Assembly (NCBI GenBank): GCA_964484515.1
Contig: CAZAGT010000133.1
Span: 1 to 12,645, forward strand
DNA length: 12,645 nucleotides
Source of the DNA: CAZAGT01 sp964484515
GTDB lineage: Bacteria; Desulfobacterota; DSM-4660; Desulfatiglandales; HGW-15
Reading direction: 5' to 3'
In this document: positions 1 through 7,398 of the stretch, piece by piece
Layout of the letters: every line of letters starts with the position of its first letter
How positions within the stretch are numbered: the first letter of the stretch is position 1
The notes under the pieces: model-generated
Told to the model about the DNA's origin: nothing
The model's database searches: none
The model's input: the letters and a program-made list of their open reading frames with translations, nothing else
Made by a program: the position numbers and the translations under genes

Positions 1-222
1 GCCCTAAACACGTTGCTGGTCCTGGTGGTCATCTATTTTTTCCATGGGTTATCTATCCTTCTGTTCTTTCTCAATAAATATCATATTGCCCTCTGGATCA
101 GAATCGGTATATATGTTCTCATTATCTTCCAATGGGTTTTCATGGTCATTCTCGCATTGGCGGGGCTTTTCGATCAATGGATCGATTTCAGGAAGATTCA
201 CAAAAAGAGTGTCAGCGATTGA
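1..222 (+). CDS. DUF2232 (YybS-like) membrane protein, C-terminal end
   Basis: This is the end of a gene that enters from the left edge. The frame is open from base 1 and gives 73 residues. Two hydrophobic segments are visible, roughly residues 3-24 and 31-56, joined by a short polar turn with Asn-Lys-Tyr-His. A basic tail (Arg-Lys-Ile-His-Lys-Lys) would lie in the cytoplasm. The call rests mainly on position: in many Desulfobacterota a multi-spanning DUF2232 protein lies between rpsR and rplI, and the hydrophobic pattern fits the end of that family. Its function is unknown. The stop overlaps the GAGGAGG (221-227) that serves rplI, so the two genes are in one transcription unit. The family is moderately sure; that this is a membrane protein is sure. 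Confidence 0.7.
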   Translation, partial: ALNTLLVLVVIYFFHGLSILLFFLNKYHIALWIRIGIYVLIIFQWVFMVILALAGLFDQWIDFRKIHKKSVSD

Positions 223-241
223 GGAGGCGTAGATAAGATCT

Positions 242-688
242 ATGAAAATCATCCTGAAGACAGAGGTTGAACCCCTGGGGTTCGAAGGGGATATTGTCAC
301 CGTAGCGAAAGGGTATGCGCGCAACTACCTTATCCCCAAAGGATTTGCCCTCGAGGCCACCGCTCAGAATGTCAAACGTATGGAGATGCAGCGCAGGAAG
401 ATTGAAATACGACGTTTAAAGGCCAAAGAGGACGCTGAAAAGGTCAAAGAGCGAATCGGGGATGTGGTCGTAACGATAGCGCAAAAGGCCGGAGAAGAAG
501 GAAGGCTCTACGGGTCGGTGACGACGATGGATATCGCTGCTGCGCTTGAGAAGCAGGGCATCGCTATTGAGCGCCGCAAAATCGTCCTGGATAAACCTAT
601 TAAGACCTTGGGTGATTTCGATGTGCCGGTAAAGATTCACCCCGAAGTGACGGCAGCGATTAAGGTTACGGTAACACCGGAAGAGTGA
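242..688 (+). CDS. rplI: 50S ribosomal protein L9
   Basis: This gene encodes bL9, a two-domain protein of the large ribosomal subunit that binds 23S rRNA near the L1 stalk and helps maintain reading frame. The protein has 148 residues, the usual length. The N-terminal RNA-binding domain opens MKIILKTEVEPLGFEGDIV. The family signature is present at about residues 13-36, with the conserved Gly, Val and Gly-Tyr-Ala-Arg-Asn-Tyr-Leu positions. A charged connecting helix (about 41-75) follows, then the C-terminal domain with Gly-Arg-Leu-Tyr-Gly-Ser-Val-Thr and a Lys-Ile-His-Pro-Glu-Val motif. A GAGGAGG sequence at 221-227 precedes the ATG by 14 bases. That spacing is long, but the protein begins exactly where the family does. 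Its neighbours DUF2232 and dnaB form a common ribosomal/replication cluster. Confidence 0.97.
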   Translation: MKIILKTEVEPLGFEGDIVTVAKGYARNYLIPKGFALEATAQNVKRMEMQRRKIEIRRLKAKEDAEKVKERIGDVVVTIAQKAGEEGRLYGSVTTMDIAAALEKQGIAIERRKIVLDKPIKTLGDFDVPVKIHPEVTAAIKVTVTPEE

Positions 689-713
689 CTTGCGCAGAGG
701 TTGAGGGGGACTC

Positions 714-2093
714 ATGGCCCAGCCAAGGGAGAAGGTGGCTCCTGCTCCCATCAAGGTGCCACCGCACAATATGGAGGCCGAGCGTTCCATTCTGGCCGGC
801 ATCCTTATAAACAATGATGCCCTCAACCAAGTCATGGATGTCCTGGCGCCCGATGACTTCTACCGCGAAGCGCACATGCATCTGTTTGAGGGGATGATCG
901 GCCTCTATAACAACAACGAACCGATCGATCTCATCACCCTTTCCCATCATCTTGGCCAAAGCGACCGTCTTGAGCCGGCTGGCGGCACAGATTACCTGGC
1001 TTCTCTCGTCGATGCGGTCTCCACGTCTGCCGGCATCAGCTACTACGCAAAGATCGTTCGCGATCTCTCCGTGCGCAGGAAGCTCATAGCGCAGTGCGCC
1101 AATATCTCTGAATCGTGCTTTCAAAACTGGCAGGAGACCGACGAGCTCCTCGACACGGCTGAACAGACGATCTTTGAGATCGCCGAAGAGAGGGTGAAGG
1201 AAGGATTTTTCTCTCTCGAAAAGGTGGTCAAGGGCAGCTTCAAGATGATCGAATCGGTGGCCGAGCAGGACGGATTCATCACCGGGGTGCCGACGGGCTT
1301 CAGAGATTTCGACAATCTTACCGCAGGCCTCCAGCCCTCGGACCTTATCATCATCGCGGGCCGGCCGAGCATGGGCAAGACGGCGCTGGCGCTGAATATA
1401 GGCTACAATGCGGCGGCGCTGGCCAACAAGGGCGTCGCAGTCTTTTCGCTCGAAATGTCGAAGATGCAGCTGGGTATGAGGTTGCTTGGATTTGAGGGCC
1501 GCGTCAATATCAAGAACTTGCGGACCGGGGCCTACCTCGGGGGTGACGAGTGGAGGAGACTGACCGAAGCGGCCAGCCACCTATCGGAGCTTCCTATTTA
1601 TGTTGACGACTCTTCCGGGGCGACGGTTCTCGAAATGAAGGCGAAATGCCGGCGCCTGCTGAAAAAGACCAAGTTGGACCTCGTGATCATTGACTATTTA
1701 CAGCTGATTCAAGGCCGCCGGTCGGCGGAATCGCGACAGCAGGAGATCTCTGAGATATCGCGCTTGTTGAAGGCCTTGGCCAAGGATCTCAATGTGCCGG
1801 TTGTGGCGCTCTCCCAATTGAACAGAAAGGTTGAGGACCGCATCAACAAAAAGCCGCAGCTGGCGGACCTGAGGGAGAGTGGAGCCATTGAACAGGATGC
1901 GGATGTCATCGTGTTTATATACAAGGACGATGCCGGCCTGCAAGCTGAGGAAGGAGAATATGATGATGTCATCCGGGTCGACATCGCCAAGCAGAGAAAC
2001 GGACCCACCGGTCCCGTCCAGTTGACCTTTCAGCGGAAGTACACCCGCTTTCGTGATTACGCCGACGAGGAGGACCAATACTACACCGAGTAG
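714..2093 (+). CDS. dnaB: Replicative DNA helicase DnaB
   Basis: This gene encodes the hexameric 5'-3' helicase that unwinds the chromosomal fork and recruits primase. The protein has 459 residues, normal for a DnaB without an intein. The N-terminal helical domain starts with Pro-His-Asn-Met-Glu-Ala-Glu-Arg-Ser-Ile-Leu (about residues 18-28). The linker contains the typical Thr-Gly-Val-Pro-Thr-Gly-Phe segment. The RecA-like domain has Walker A GRPSMGKTALA near residue 217, then FSLEMSK, Walker B LVIIDYLQLIQG, SRQQEISEISRLLKALAK, the ALSQLNRKVE motif and DLRESGAIEQDAD. The C-terminal KQRNGPTG with a following FQRKYTRF is also standard. GAGGGGG at 703-709 lies just before the ATG. The gene follows rplI by 25 bases and is probably cotranscribed with it. 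No odd features were seen. Confidence 0.98.
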   Translation: MAQPREKVAPAPIKVPPHNMEAERSILAGILINNDALNQVMDVLAPDDFYREAHMHLFEGMIGLYNNNEPIDLITLSHHLGQSDRLEPAGGTDYLASLVDAVSTSAGISYYAKIVRDLSVRRKLIAQCANISESCFQNWQETDELLDTAEQTIFEIAEERVKEGFFSLEKVVKGSFKMIESVAEQDGFITGVPTGFRDFDNLTAGLQPSDLIIIAGRPSMGKTALALNIGYNAAALANKGVAVFSLEMSKMQLGMRLLGFEGRVNIKNLRTGAYLGGDEWRRLTEAASHLSELPIYVDDSSGATVLEMKAKCRRLLKKTKLDLVIIDYLQLIQGRRSAESRQQEISEISRLLKALAKDLNVPVVALSQLNRKVEDRINKKPQLADLRESGAIEQDADVIVFIYKDDAGLQAEEGEYDDVIRVDIAKQRNGPTGPVQLTFQRKYTRFRDYADEEDQYYTE

Positions 2094-2096
2094 GGC

Positions 2097-2130
2097 GCCC
2101 CGCGATGAAGACTCCTCATCGTAGCGGGGC
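2097..2130 (+). terminator. Stem-loop after dnaB (no T-tract)
   Basis: GCCCCGC (2097-2103) pairs with GCGGGGC (2124-2130), and inside it GATGA pairs with TCATC across a 7-base loop, with a GTA bulge on the right arm. It begins four bases after the dnaB stop. No run of T follows, so it is not a classic Rho-independent terminator. It could be an mRNA-stabilising or processing hairpin, or a weak terminator between dnaB and hflX. Confidence 0.45.
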
Positions 2131-2175
2131 GATGGCTGGAAATAGGACGTATTGGGGTCGATAGAGGTCTAGACT

Positions 2176-3840
2176 ATAGACAGAGTACACGGTAAGACGG
2201 GCGGCCTGAAGGCCAACCAACTAAGGCGGCTCCAAAATATCTACCGTCGCCGGACGCCTGCCCATGAGATCATCTCACATGAATTGACCCGCCAGATATC
2301 CATCCTCTCCTTCGAAATCCAACGCCAAGTTGGTATGTTGATCACCCGCCGTGGTGATGTCAGCCATGTCATCGTCGGTGACCACAAGCGGATCGTAATA
2401 CCGGACTTGGGTCGCTATCGACTCGGTGCGGGTCGGTTGCGGGGATTAAGGTGCATCCACACCCATCTTAAGGGAGAACCCCTCTCGAACGAGGACCTGA
2501 CAGACATGGTCCTACTGGGCCTCGATCTCATGGTATGCATAGAGGTGAGTGATCGAGGGATCCCCGGCCCTATCTCTTATGCCCACATCCTGCCTGAGAA
2601 TCACCGCGCTGAAGGCTGGAGCCTCTCACAAGCCCCTGACATTGGACGCCTGCGAACCGATTTTCAAGGACTGATCCAATCCCTGGAAGATGAATTAGCG
2701 CGGACACAGGCTTCATATGGGGTCACCGCCAGCCGCGAAAGGGCCCTCCTCGTTGGTGTGACGTCCGGCTCGCGAGGACGTGCAGAGGAATCTCTGAATG
2801 AACTGAAGGAACTAGCTCTGTCAAATCGTATCGACGTCGTGGACGTGGTCGTGCAACAGATCGGTCGGGTCCATCCTCGCTTTTTGATTGGCAAGGGAAA
2901 GCTGCGCGAGCTGGTTCTGCGATGTCTCCAGACGGGGTCGGATCTTCTCATTTTTGATCACGAGCTTACCCCGGCCCAAGTGAGGACTTTGACGGATTTC
3001 ACGGCTCTGAGGATCATCGATCGCAGCCAGCTGATCCTCGATATCTTCGCTCGGAGGGCCGTGACGCGCGAAGGGAAGATCCAGGTTGAACTGGCCCAAC
3101 TAAAATACCTGCTCCCACGTTTGGCCACCAAGAACACGGCCATGTCGAGGCTGACAGGAGGCATCGGAGGAAGGGGACCCGGTGAAACCAAGTTGGAGAT
3201 TAACCGGCGCCGCGCCCGGGAGCGCATCGCCAGGCTGAACAGGGAACTAAAAGGAATAAGGCGCCAACGGGAGGATCGAAGGAGACTGCGGAACCATCGG
3301 GGTTTGCCCGTGATCTCGATCGTCGGTTATACAAATACCGGAAAGTCGACCCTCCTGAATACCCTGACCCATAGCCGGGTGACGGCTGAAAATCGCCTTT
3401 TTGCAACCCTTGATCCGAGCAGCCGTCGGCTCCGGTTTCCGCGTGAGAGAGAGGTCATCATAACGGATACGGTGGGGTTCATCCGGGATCTGCCGGAAGA
3501 TCTGATGGAAGCCTTTGCAGCCACGCTCGAGGAACTCCATGACGCGACCCTTTTGCTTCATGTGGCCGATATAAGCAGCCCACGGATGGAAGAGCAGATC
3601 AAGGCGGTGGATGCCATTCTCAACACATTGAGATTGAACAGCGTACCGAGACTATTGGTCCTCAACAAAAGCGATCTCCTCAAACCTCAGGACGCCGCAG
3701 CCTTGGCCGCTCTTTGGAATGGGATCTCCATTTCGGCTCTCGATACGGCGACCCTGGGCGTCCTCCTCGAGCAGCTGGAGCGGGTGATATGGCCGCGCCC
3801 TACCTACCCTTCCATCTCGCAAGCTCGTCCCGGTTGCTAG
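2176..3840 (+). CDS. hflX: GTPase HflX (likely ATA start)
   Basis: HflX is a ribosome-associated GTPase that splits stalled or stressed 70S ribosomes. The GTPase domain has P-loop GYTNTGKST at about residue 384, a switch I Thr in ATLDPSS, G3 DTVGFIRDLP and G4 NKSD. The HflX domain contains LIGKGKLREL and the conserved Gly-rich GGRGPGETKLE. An extra N-terminal domain of roughly 150 residues (VIVGDHKRI, RCIHTHL) is known in HflX of several phyla. The first conventional start is TTG at 2284, but clear family sequence precedes it (GKTGGLKANQLRRLQNIYRR). An in-frame TAG at 2170 bounds the gene, and the only well-placed initiator between them is ATA at 2176, eight bases after GAGG (2164-2167). From there the protein has 554 residues. 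The family is certain; the start codon is inference. The C-terminus ends about 25 residues after the last recognisable G-domain helix. Confidence 0.9.
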   Translation: MDRVHGKTGGLKANQLRRLQNIYRRRTPAHEIISHELTRQISILSFEIQRQVGMLITRRGDVSHVIVGDHKRIVIPDLGRYRLGAGRLRGLRCIHTHLKGEPLSNEDLTDMVLLGLDLMVCIEVSDRGIPGPISYAHILPENHRAEGWSLSQAPDIGRLRTDFQGLIQSLEDELARTQASYGVTASRERALLVGVTSGSRGRAEESLNELKELALSNRIDVVDVVVQQIGRVHPRFLIGKGKLRELVLRCLQTGSDLLIFDHELTPAQVRTLTDFTALRIIDRSQLILDIFARRAVTREGKIQVELAQLKYLLPRLATKNTAMSRLTGGIGGRGPGETKLEINRRRARERIARLNRELKGIRRQREDRRRLRNHRGLPVISIVGYTNTGKSTLLNTLTHSRVTAENRLFATLDPSSRRLRFPREREVIITDTVGFIRDLPEDLMEAFAATLEELHDATLLLHVADISSPRMEEQIKAVDAILNTLRLNSVPRLLVLNKSDLLKPQDAAALAALWNGISISALDTATLGVLLEQLERVIWPRPTYPSISQARPGC

Positions 3841-3843
3841 GGG

Positions 3844-3872
3844 CCCTCATTGTGCCCCCGGCGCAATGAGGG
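3844..3872 (+). terminator. 9-bp perfect inverted repeat after hflX
   Basis: CCCTCATTG (3844-3852) and CAATGAGGG (3864-3872) form a perfect nine-pair stem around an 11-base GC-rich loop, three bases after the hflX stop. The gene on the other side (ending at 4000) is convergent, so the structure could serve both strands. Neither side has a T-run, so it is not a textbook intrinsic terminator. Nothing else is visible in 3873-3999. Confidence 0.5.
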
Positions 3873-3999
3873 TGCGCCAGCCAATAGCCCTCAGCAAGTA
3901 GCTTTGGGCACGACCTGGGCCCCTGACCCCTAACCGCTGGATACTGAATTGGTTGCGGTCGAAGGCCCGCATGAGGCGCCTATGCCCCTCAGCTGAGCT

Positions 4000-5031
4000 T
4001 TATTCCTTGTCAGGGACCAACGTTCGGCCGGCAAGACGGCTATAAGGGATATGCAGATGAAGAAAAGAGAGAAGCCCCAGAAGCACGGTTGGGAAGAACA
4101 GGGCCACATGCCACAGAATAGCGGCCGAGAGGGCCGCTTCTTTATCGATCCCATAGAAGACAAAAGCGTACTGTACGGAAAGATGGAAGGTCCCGATGAA
4201 TCCGGGCGCTGACGGAATCATGACGCCGAGAGAGGCCATCGCTAGGACTAGGAAGGGGGCGATTGGGGGCAGATCAAAGCCCACCGCGCGTTCGACCAAT
4301 TCAATTTGATAAAGCGACGTAAACCACAGGAGAAGAGAATAGAGGACGGCCTGTGTCCATCGGCCAGGGTCTTTGAGAAGGACAAGCCCTAAACTGAAGT
4401 TCTGGACAATATCGATCGTTCTCGCACGCAAGCCCTTTGGAATGAAGAAAAGCAACCTCTCAAGAAAGCTGAGAAACGGCTTGGTCCTGTATTTGAAGCC
4501 GACGAGGAGGATGATCAGAAGGATATAGACAATCAGTAGGATTGAGCCCGTTGCCCTGAGGCTGCCCGCGATAGGGAGGAATTCCGCTGAAAAGGTCGTC
4601 CCCCATAGGCCGATGAAAAGGATCAGGAGCAAGGTGAAGCCATCAAAAAGCCTCTCAACGATGAGCGTGGCAAACGATGAACTCCCGCTAATATTTTCCG
4701 CATGACCCAGATAGTTGGCCCTGATGAATTCACCCAGCCTGGCCGGCAGCACGCAATTGGCGGCAAACCCGATGAGCACGGCATGCAGGCGATTCATGAA
4801 GAGCGTATCCTTGATCGGCTCGAGGAAAATCCTCCAACGCCATGCCCGGATCACGAACTGGAAGAATGTGATGATGATGACACCGCCGAGCGGCAGAAAG
4901 TCGGCGGAACGGATCACGGACCATACTTCGGTCAGGCTGGCCTCATGGAGGGCAATGTAGATAAAGAGGCCGCTTATCGCCAGCCCAACCCAGAGTTTCC
5001 AGTTTAAGATCCTGTTAGCCAATACGCTCAT
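4000..5031 (-). CDS. Lysylphosphatidylglycerol synthase TM-region / UPF0104 family membrane protein
   Basis: This 343-residue integral membrane protein has about seven or eight hydrophobic segments, the first at about residues 12-30. It fits the LPG_synthase_TM/UPF0104 family (PF03706), which includes the flippase half of MprF, the AglD region and YbhN. Family marks are the arginine-rich Ala-Trp-Arg-Trp-Arg turn near residue 65, LPARLGEFIRA near residue 95, and PSAPGFIGTFH near residue 275. It lacks the C-terminal DUF2156 aminoacyl-transferase domain of MprF, so it should not be called a lysyl-transferase. A role in lipid or lipid-linked sugar movement is possible but unproven. The ATG lies inside the ribF end (17-base overlap), with GGGG five bases upstream, indicating translational coupling. 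The family call is firm; the substrate is unknown. Confidence 0.88.
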   Translation of the reverse strand: MSVLANRILNWKLWVGLAISGLFIYIALHEASLTEVWSVIRSADFLPLGGVIIITFFQFVIRAWRWRIFLEPIKDTLFMNRLHAVLIGFAANCVLPARLGEFIRANYLGHAENISGSSSFATLIVERLFDGFTLLLILFIGLWGTTFSAEFLPIAGSLRATGSILLIVYILLIILLVGFKYRTKPFLSFLERLLFFIPKGLRARTIDIVQNFSLGLVLLKDPGRWTQAVLYSLLLWFTSLYQIELVERAVGFDLPPIAPFLVLAMASLGVMIPSAPGFIGTFHLSVQYAFVFYGIDKEAALSAAILWHVALFFPTVLLGLLSFLHLHIPYSRLAGRTLVPDKE

Positions 5032-5965
5032 TTACCCCAAGGCGCTTAAGAAGCACCTTCGCTTGTTGAATGTCCTGAGCTATCTGATCGGCCAACTCTT
5101 TGATGTTCTTGAATGTTTTTTCGTCTCGGAGACGTTCGAGGAAGTTCACCCTCATCGTCTTGCCGATGATGTTCTCGGCAAAATCGAGCAGGTGCGTCTC
5201 GACGGTGAGGCCAGTGTCATTGAAGGTGGGATTGTAGCCAATGTTGGTCACGCCGAGATATTCCCGATCGTCGATGATCACGGTAACGGCATATACCCCC
5301 GACCGGGGAACGAGCTCGTCGACGAGATCCAGGTTGGCGGTGGGGAAGCCTAGCAACCGTCCGCCGCGGTTCTTGCCCTTGATGACTGTCCCGCATATCT
5401 GATAATTGCGACCGAGAAGTTTCTGGGCTTCGTGCAGCTTTCCTTCCTTGATGAACATCCTGATCGAGGTGCTCGATACGAGGGTGTCGTCAACCCGCAA
5501 GGCACCCATAACGTGGACCTCATAGCCCAGTTTCGCCCCCATTTCCCTGAGCAGATCAATATTCCCCTTGCGCTGATTGCCGAAGGTGTAATCGTAGCCG
5601 ACCACGACCTCCTTGATACCGATCTTCTCCAGGAGGATCTTCTGGATGAAGTCTTGCGCTGAGATGGAAGCGAACGCGCGATCAAAGGGCAGGCAGAGGA
5701 TGACGTCAATGCCGGCGGCCCAAATCAGGTCCAATTTCTGTGAGATAGGTGTGATGAGGGCGGGACCGTTGGTCGGTTTCACGATTTTGACAGGGTGAGG
5801 CTCGAACGTCATTACGGCTGACTGCCCTCCAATAGCTCGAGCCCGCTCCTTGACCTTTTCGAAAAGGGCGATGTGACCCCTGTGAACACCATCGAAGTTT
5901 CCAATGGTGAGCACTGGGTCTTTTAATGGGCCTTTGAGGTCATTTAAATCATAGATAATGTTCAT
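5015..5965 (-). CDS. ribF: Bifunctional riboflavin kinase / FAD synthetase RibF
   Basis: This cytoplasmic enzyme phosphorylates riboflavin to FMN and adenylates FMN to FAD. The 316-residue protein has the normal two-domain layout. The N-terminal nucleotidyltransferase domain carries the GNFDGVHRGH motif at residues 22-31, MTFEPHP, VVGYDYTFG and SSTSIRMFIKEG. The C-terminal riboflavin kinase domain starts with YQICGTVIKGKNRGG, includes LGFPTANLD with the Mg/ATP-binding Pro-Thr-Ala-Asn, then SGVYAV, GYNPTF and the catalytic Glu of VETHLLDF. The frame can be read further upstream from a TTG at 6019, but the family begins close to the chosen ATG and no good ribosome site supports the TTG. The site before the chosen ATG is weak too. 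It overlaps the next gene by 17 bases. No FMN-riboswitch-like structure was noticed upstream. Confidence 0.96.
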   Translation of the reverse strand: MNIIYDLNDLKGPLKDPVLTIGNFDGVHRGHIALFEKVKERARAIGGQSAVMTFEPHPVKIVKPTNGPALITPISQKLDLIWAAGIDVILCLPFDRAFASISAQDFIQKILLEKIGIKEVVVGYDYTFGNQRKGNIDLLREMGAKLGYEVHVMGALRVDDTLVSSTSIRMFIKEGKLHEAQKLLGRNYQICGTVIKGKNRGGRLLGFPTANLDLVDELVPRSGVYAVTVIIDDREYLGVTNIGYNPTFNDTGLTVETHLLDFAENIIGKTMRVNFLERLRDEKTFKNIKELADQIAQDIQQAKVLLKRLGVNERIG

Positions 5966-6064
5966 GGGCGAACCGGAATATGACAAATCATCGGGAGCAC
6001 CAAAAAAAGCGACCGGCAAAGGAGCCGGGCGGTGGTCGCGCGCTCTAAGTGGTACCCATCCAGA

Positions 6065-6094
6065 AATACATTTCAGGCACTAACGAAGGTTCAA
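6065..6094 (-). promoter_or_regulatory. Weak sigma70-like promoter candidate for ribF
   Basis: On the minus strand TTGAAC (6089-6094) and TGTATT (6065-6070) are separated by 18 bases. Each matches four of six consensus positions. It would start a transcript about 90 bases before the ribF ATG. The match is no better than many chance sites, so this is only a suggestion. The rest of 6020-6234 shows no gene. Confidence 0.25.
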
Positions 6095-6234
6095 ATCAGA
6101 AATGCGGATTTTTTCGCAAGGTCAAGAAAATCAAGGGATTGCGCGGAGGCATACAGCAAGTACAGCGCACAAGAAATCCCGCGGATTGACGCAGAGATTG
6201 CGGAAAAAGGCCATTTCCGGTTGCAAACTAGGTG

Positions 6235-6261
6235 TTGACAGAGACCGGGCATTACTATAGA
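6235..6261 (+). promoter_or_regulatory. Promoter-like sequence before tRNA-Leu
   Basis: A perfect TTGACA (6235-6240) is followed after 15 bases by TATAGA (6256-6261), which matches four of six -10 positions. The spacer is two bases short of optimal. A start near 6268 would lie about 26 bases before the mature tRNA. The perfect -35 and the position directly before a stable RNA gene support it. Confidence 0.55.
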
Positions 6262-6293
6262 TATTTATTCCAAAATATCAACTTGAAATCGGC

Positions 6294-6380
<87 letters not shown>

Positions 6381-6506
6381 CCTTTTTCGGCCTTATTGCA
6401 TTCCTGCCAGTGATTTCCACCCTCGGTGGCCTCCCCGCCGATATATCCTCCGCGGTTTCAAGCAGGGAATCTGCTTGTTCAAAGGAAAAGAGGTACCCCA
6501 CGCCAC

Positions 6507-7153
6507 CTATTTCCTCATCTCTTTATGGGCGTTGATCAACCCATTCGTGGAGGAATCATGAGTTTCAATCCTGGTATCACCATCGAGCTCGGGAAATATT
6601 CTTTGCGCTAATTGTTTCCCTAACTCAACACCCCATTGGTCAAAGCTAGAGATATTCCAGACCACACCCTGGACGAAGATCTTGTGCTCATACATCGCGA
6701 TAAGACGTCCCAGGGTTCGTGGGGTCAGTTTTAGGAACAGGATCGAGTTTGTCGGGCGATTGCCTTGAAACACCTTGTACGGACAGAGCTTCTCAATCTC
6801 TTCCTCACTCTTCCCTTCCTTTCGTAGTTCCACAATGACCTCCGCCTTGGTCTTACCGTTCAAGAGCGCCTCGGTTTGGGCAAAGAAATTGGAGAGTAAA
6901 ATGTCGTGATGGTCGTCGATCGGATTATGGCTGATGGCCGGTGCCAAGAAATCGGCCGGGATGATCTTGGTGCCTGGTGGATCAATTGGTAGAAGGAGTG
7001 TTGGCCATTGGTTCCCGGTTAGCCCCAGATGATCGGGCCGGACTGATAATCGATCGGGTCCCCGTTACGGTCGACCGACTTTCCATTGCTCTCCATATTC
7101 CCTTGTTGAAAATAAGCGGGGAAGCGATGCATGTATTGGTCGTAATGTAGAAT
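6507..7153 (-). pseudogene. pgi: Glucose-6-phosphate isomerase remnant (C-terminal part, disrupted)
   Basis: Intact Pgi interconverts glucose-6-phosphate and fructose-6-phosphate and is about 550 residues long. Only about the last 210 residues are recognisable here. They begin at ILHYDQYMHRFPAYFQQGN near 7153 and run to a normal C-terminus at 6507 (HDSSTNGLIN). Three lesions are visible. The first roughly 340 codons are missing and replaced by unrelated, repeat-containing DNA. The conserved GEPGTNGQH segment reads G-stop-PGTNGQH because TAA (7019-7021) stands in place of Glu. One base is missing near 6973-6976, where CAGGCACC stands for an expected CAGGGCACC (Gln-Gly-Thr), so the rest is in another frame. 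The catalytic Glu of MESNGK, His of NGQH and Lys of GVELGK are all still encoded, split by the stop and the frameshift. No functional enzyme can come from this locus. It was probably once the last gene of the pgl-gnd-apbE unit. Confidence 0.93.
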
Positions 7154-7398
7154 CCTCATGTTTCCAAGTGTAAGATACGCGGAAGGCAAAAGGCTGAAGG
7201 TGAGGACAGCAAACTCCAAAGAGTTTTTCCTCGAATAGCACCAGAGGCTCGTGAATCTCGTTCCTCGAACCTCGACCTGAGTTCCTTTATCTCTCTTCCG
7301 CTGGATTCCCCCTGCTCGAACAGAGCGGAATAACCATTTTCCATCAGCCCCGGAAGATTCGGTTTTTCGACAGCTTCGCTAGGTGTTGCCACGGTGAA
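7154..7398. repeat. Repeat-containing DNA between apbE and the pgi remnant
   Basis: This stretch fills the place where the 5' two thirds of pgi would be. It carries two short imperfect heptamer arrays. One reads GAAGGCA-AAAGGCT-GAAGGTG at 7182-7202. The other reads CTCGTTC-CTCGAAC-CTCGACC at 7257-7277, with more CTCG copies at 7230 and 7248. A minus-strand frame from a GTG at 7392 stays open for 78 codons, but it runs through both arrays and its product matches nothing I know, so I do not call it a gene. Confidence 0.5.

Noticed and set aside
666..1580. Long minus-strand open frame of 304 codons over dnaB
   Set aside because: It lies fully antisense to the clearly coding dnaB and its product has no recognisable domain; a shadow of biased codon use.
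5966..6019. TTG start at 6019 giving RibF an 18-residue extension
   Set aside because: The extension is not family-like and has no ribosome site; the family begins near the ATG at 5965.
6032..6238. 68-codon plus-strand frame before the tRNA promoter
   Set aside because: No ribosome site and no recognisable sequence, and it runs into the -35 of the tRNA promoter.
7156..7392. 78-codon minus-strand frame starting six bases after the apbE stop
   Set aside because: It crosses both heptamer arrays, its product is not recognised, and the second half looks like translated repeat DNA.
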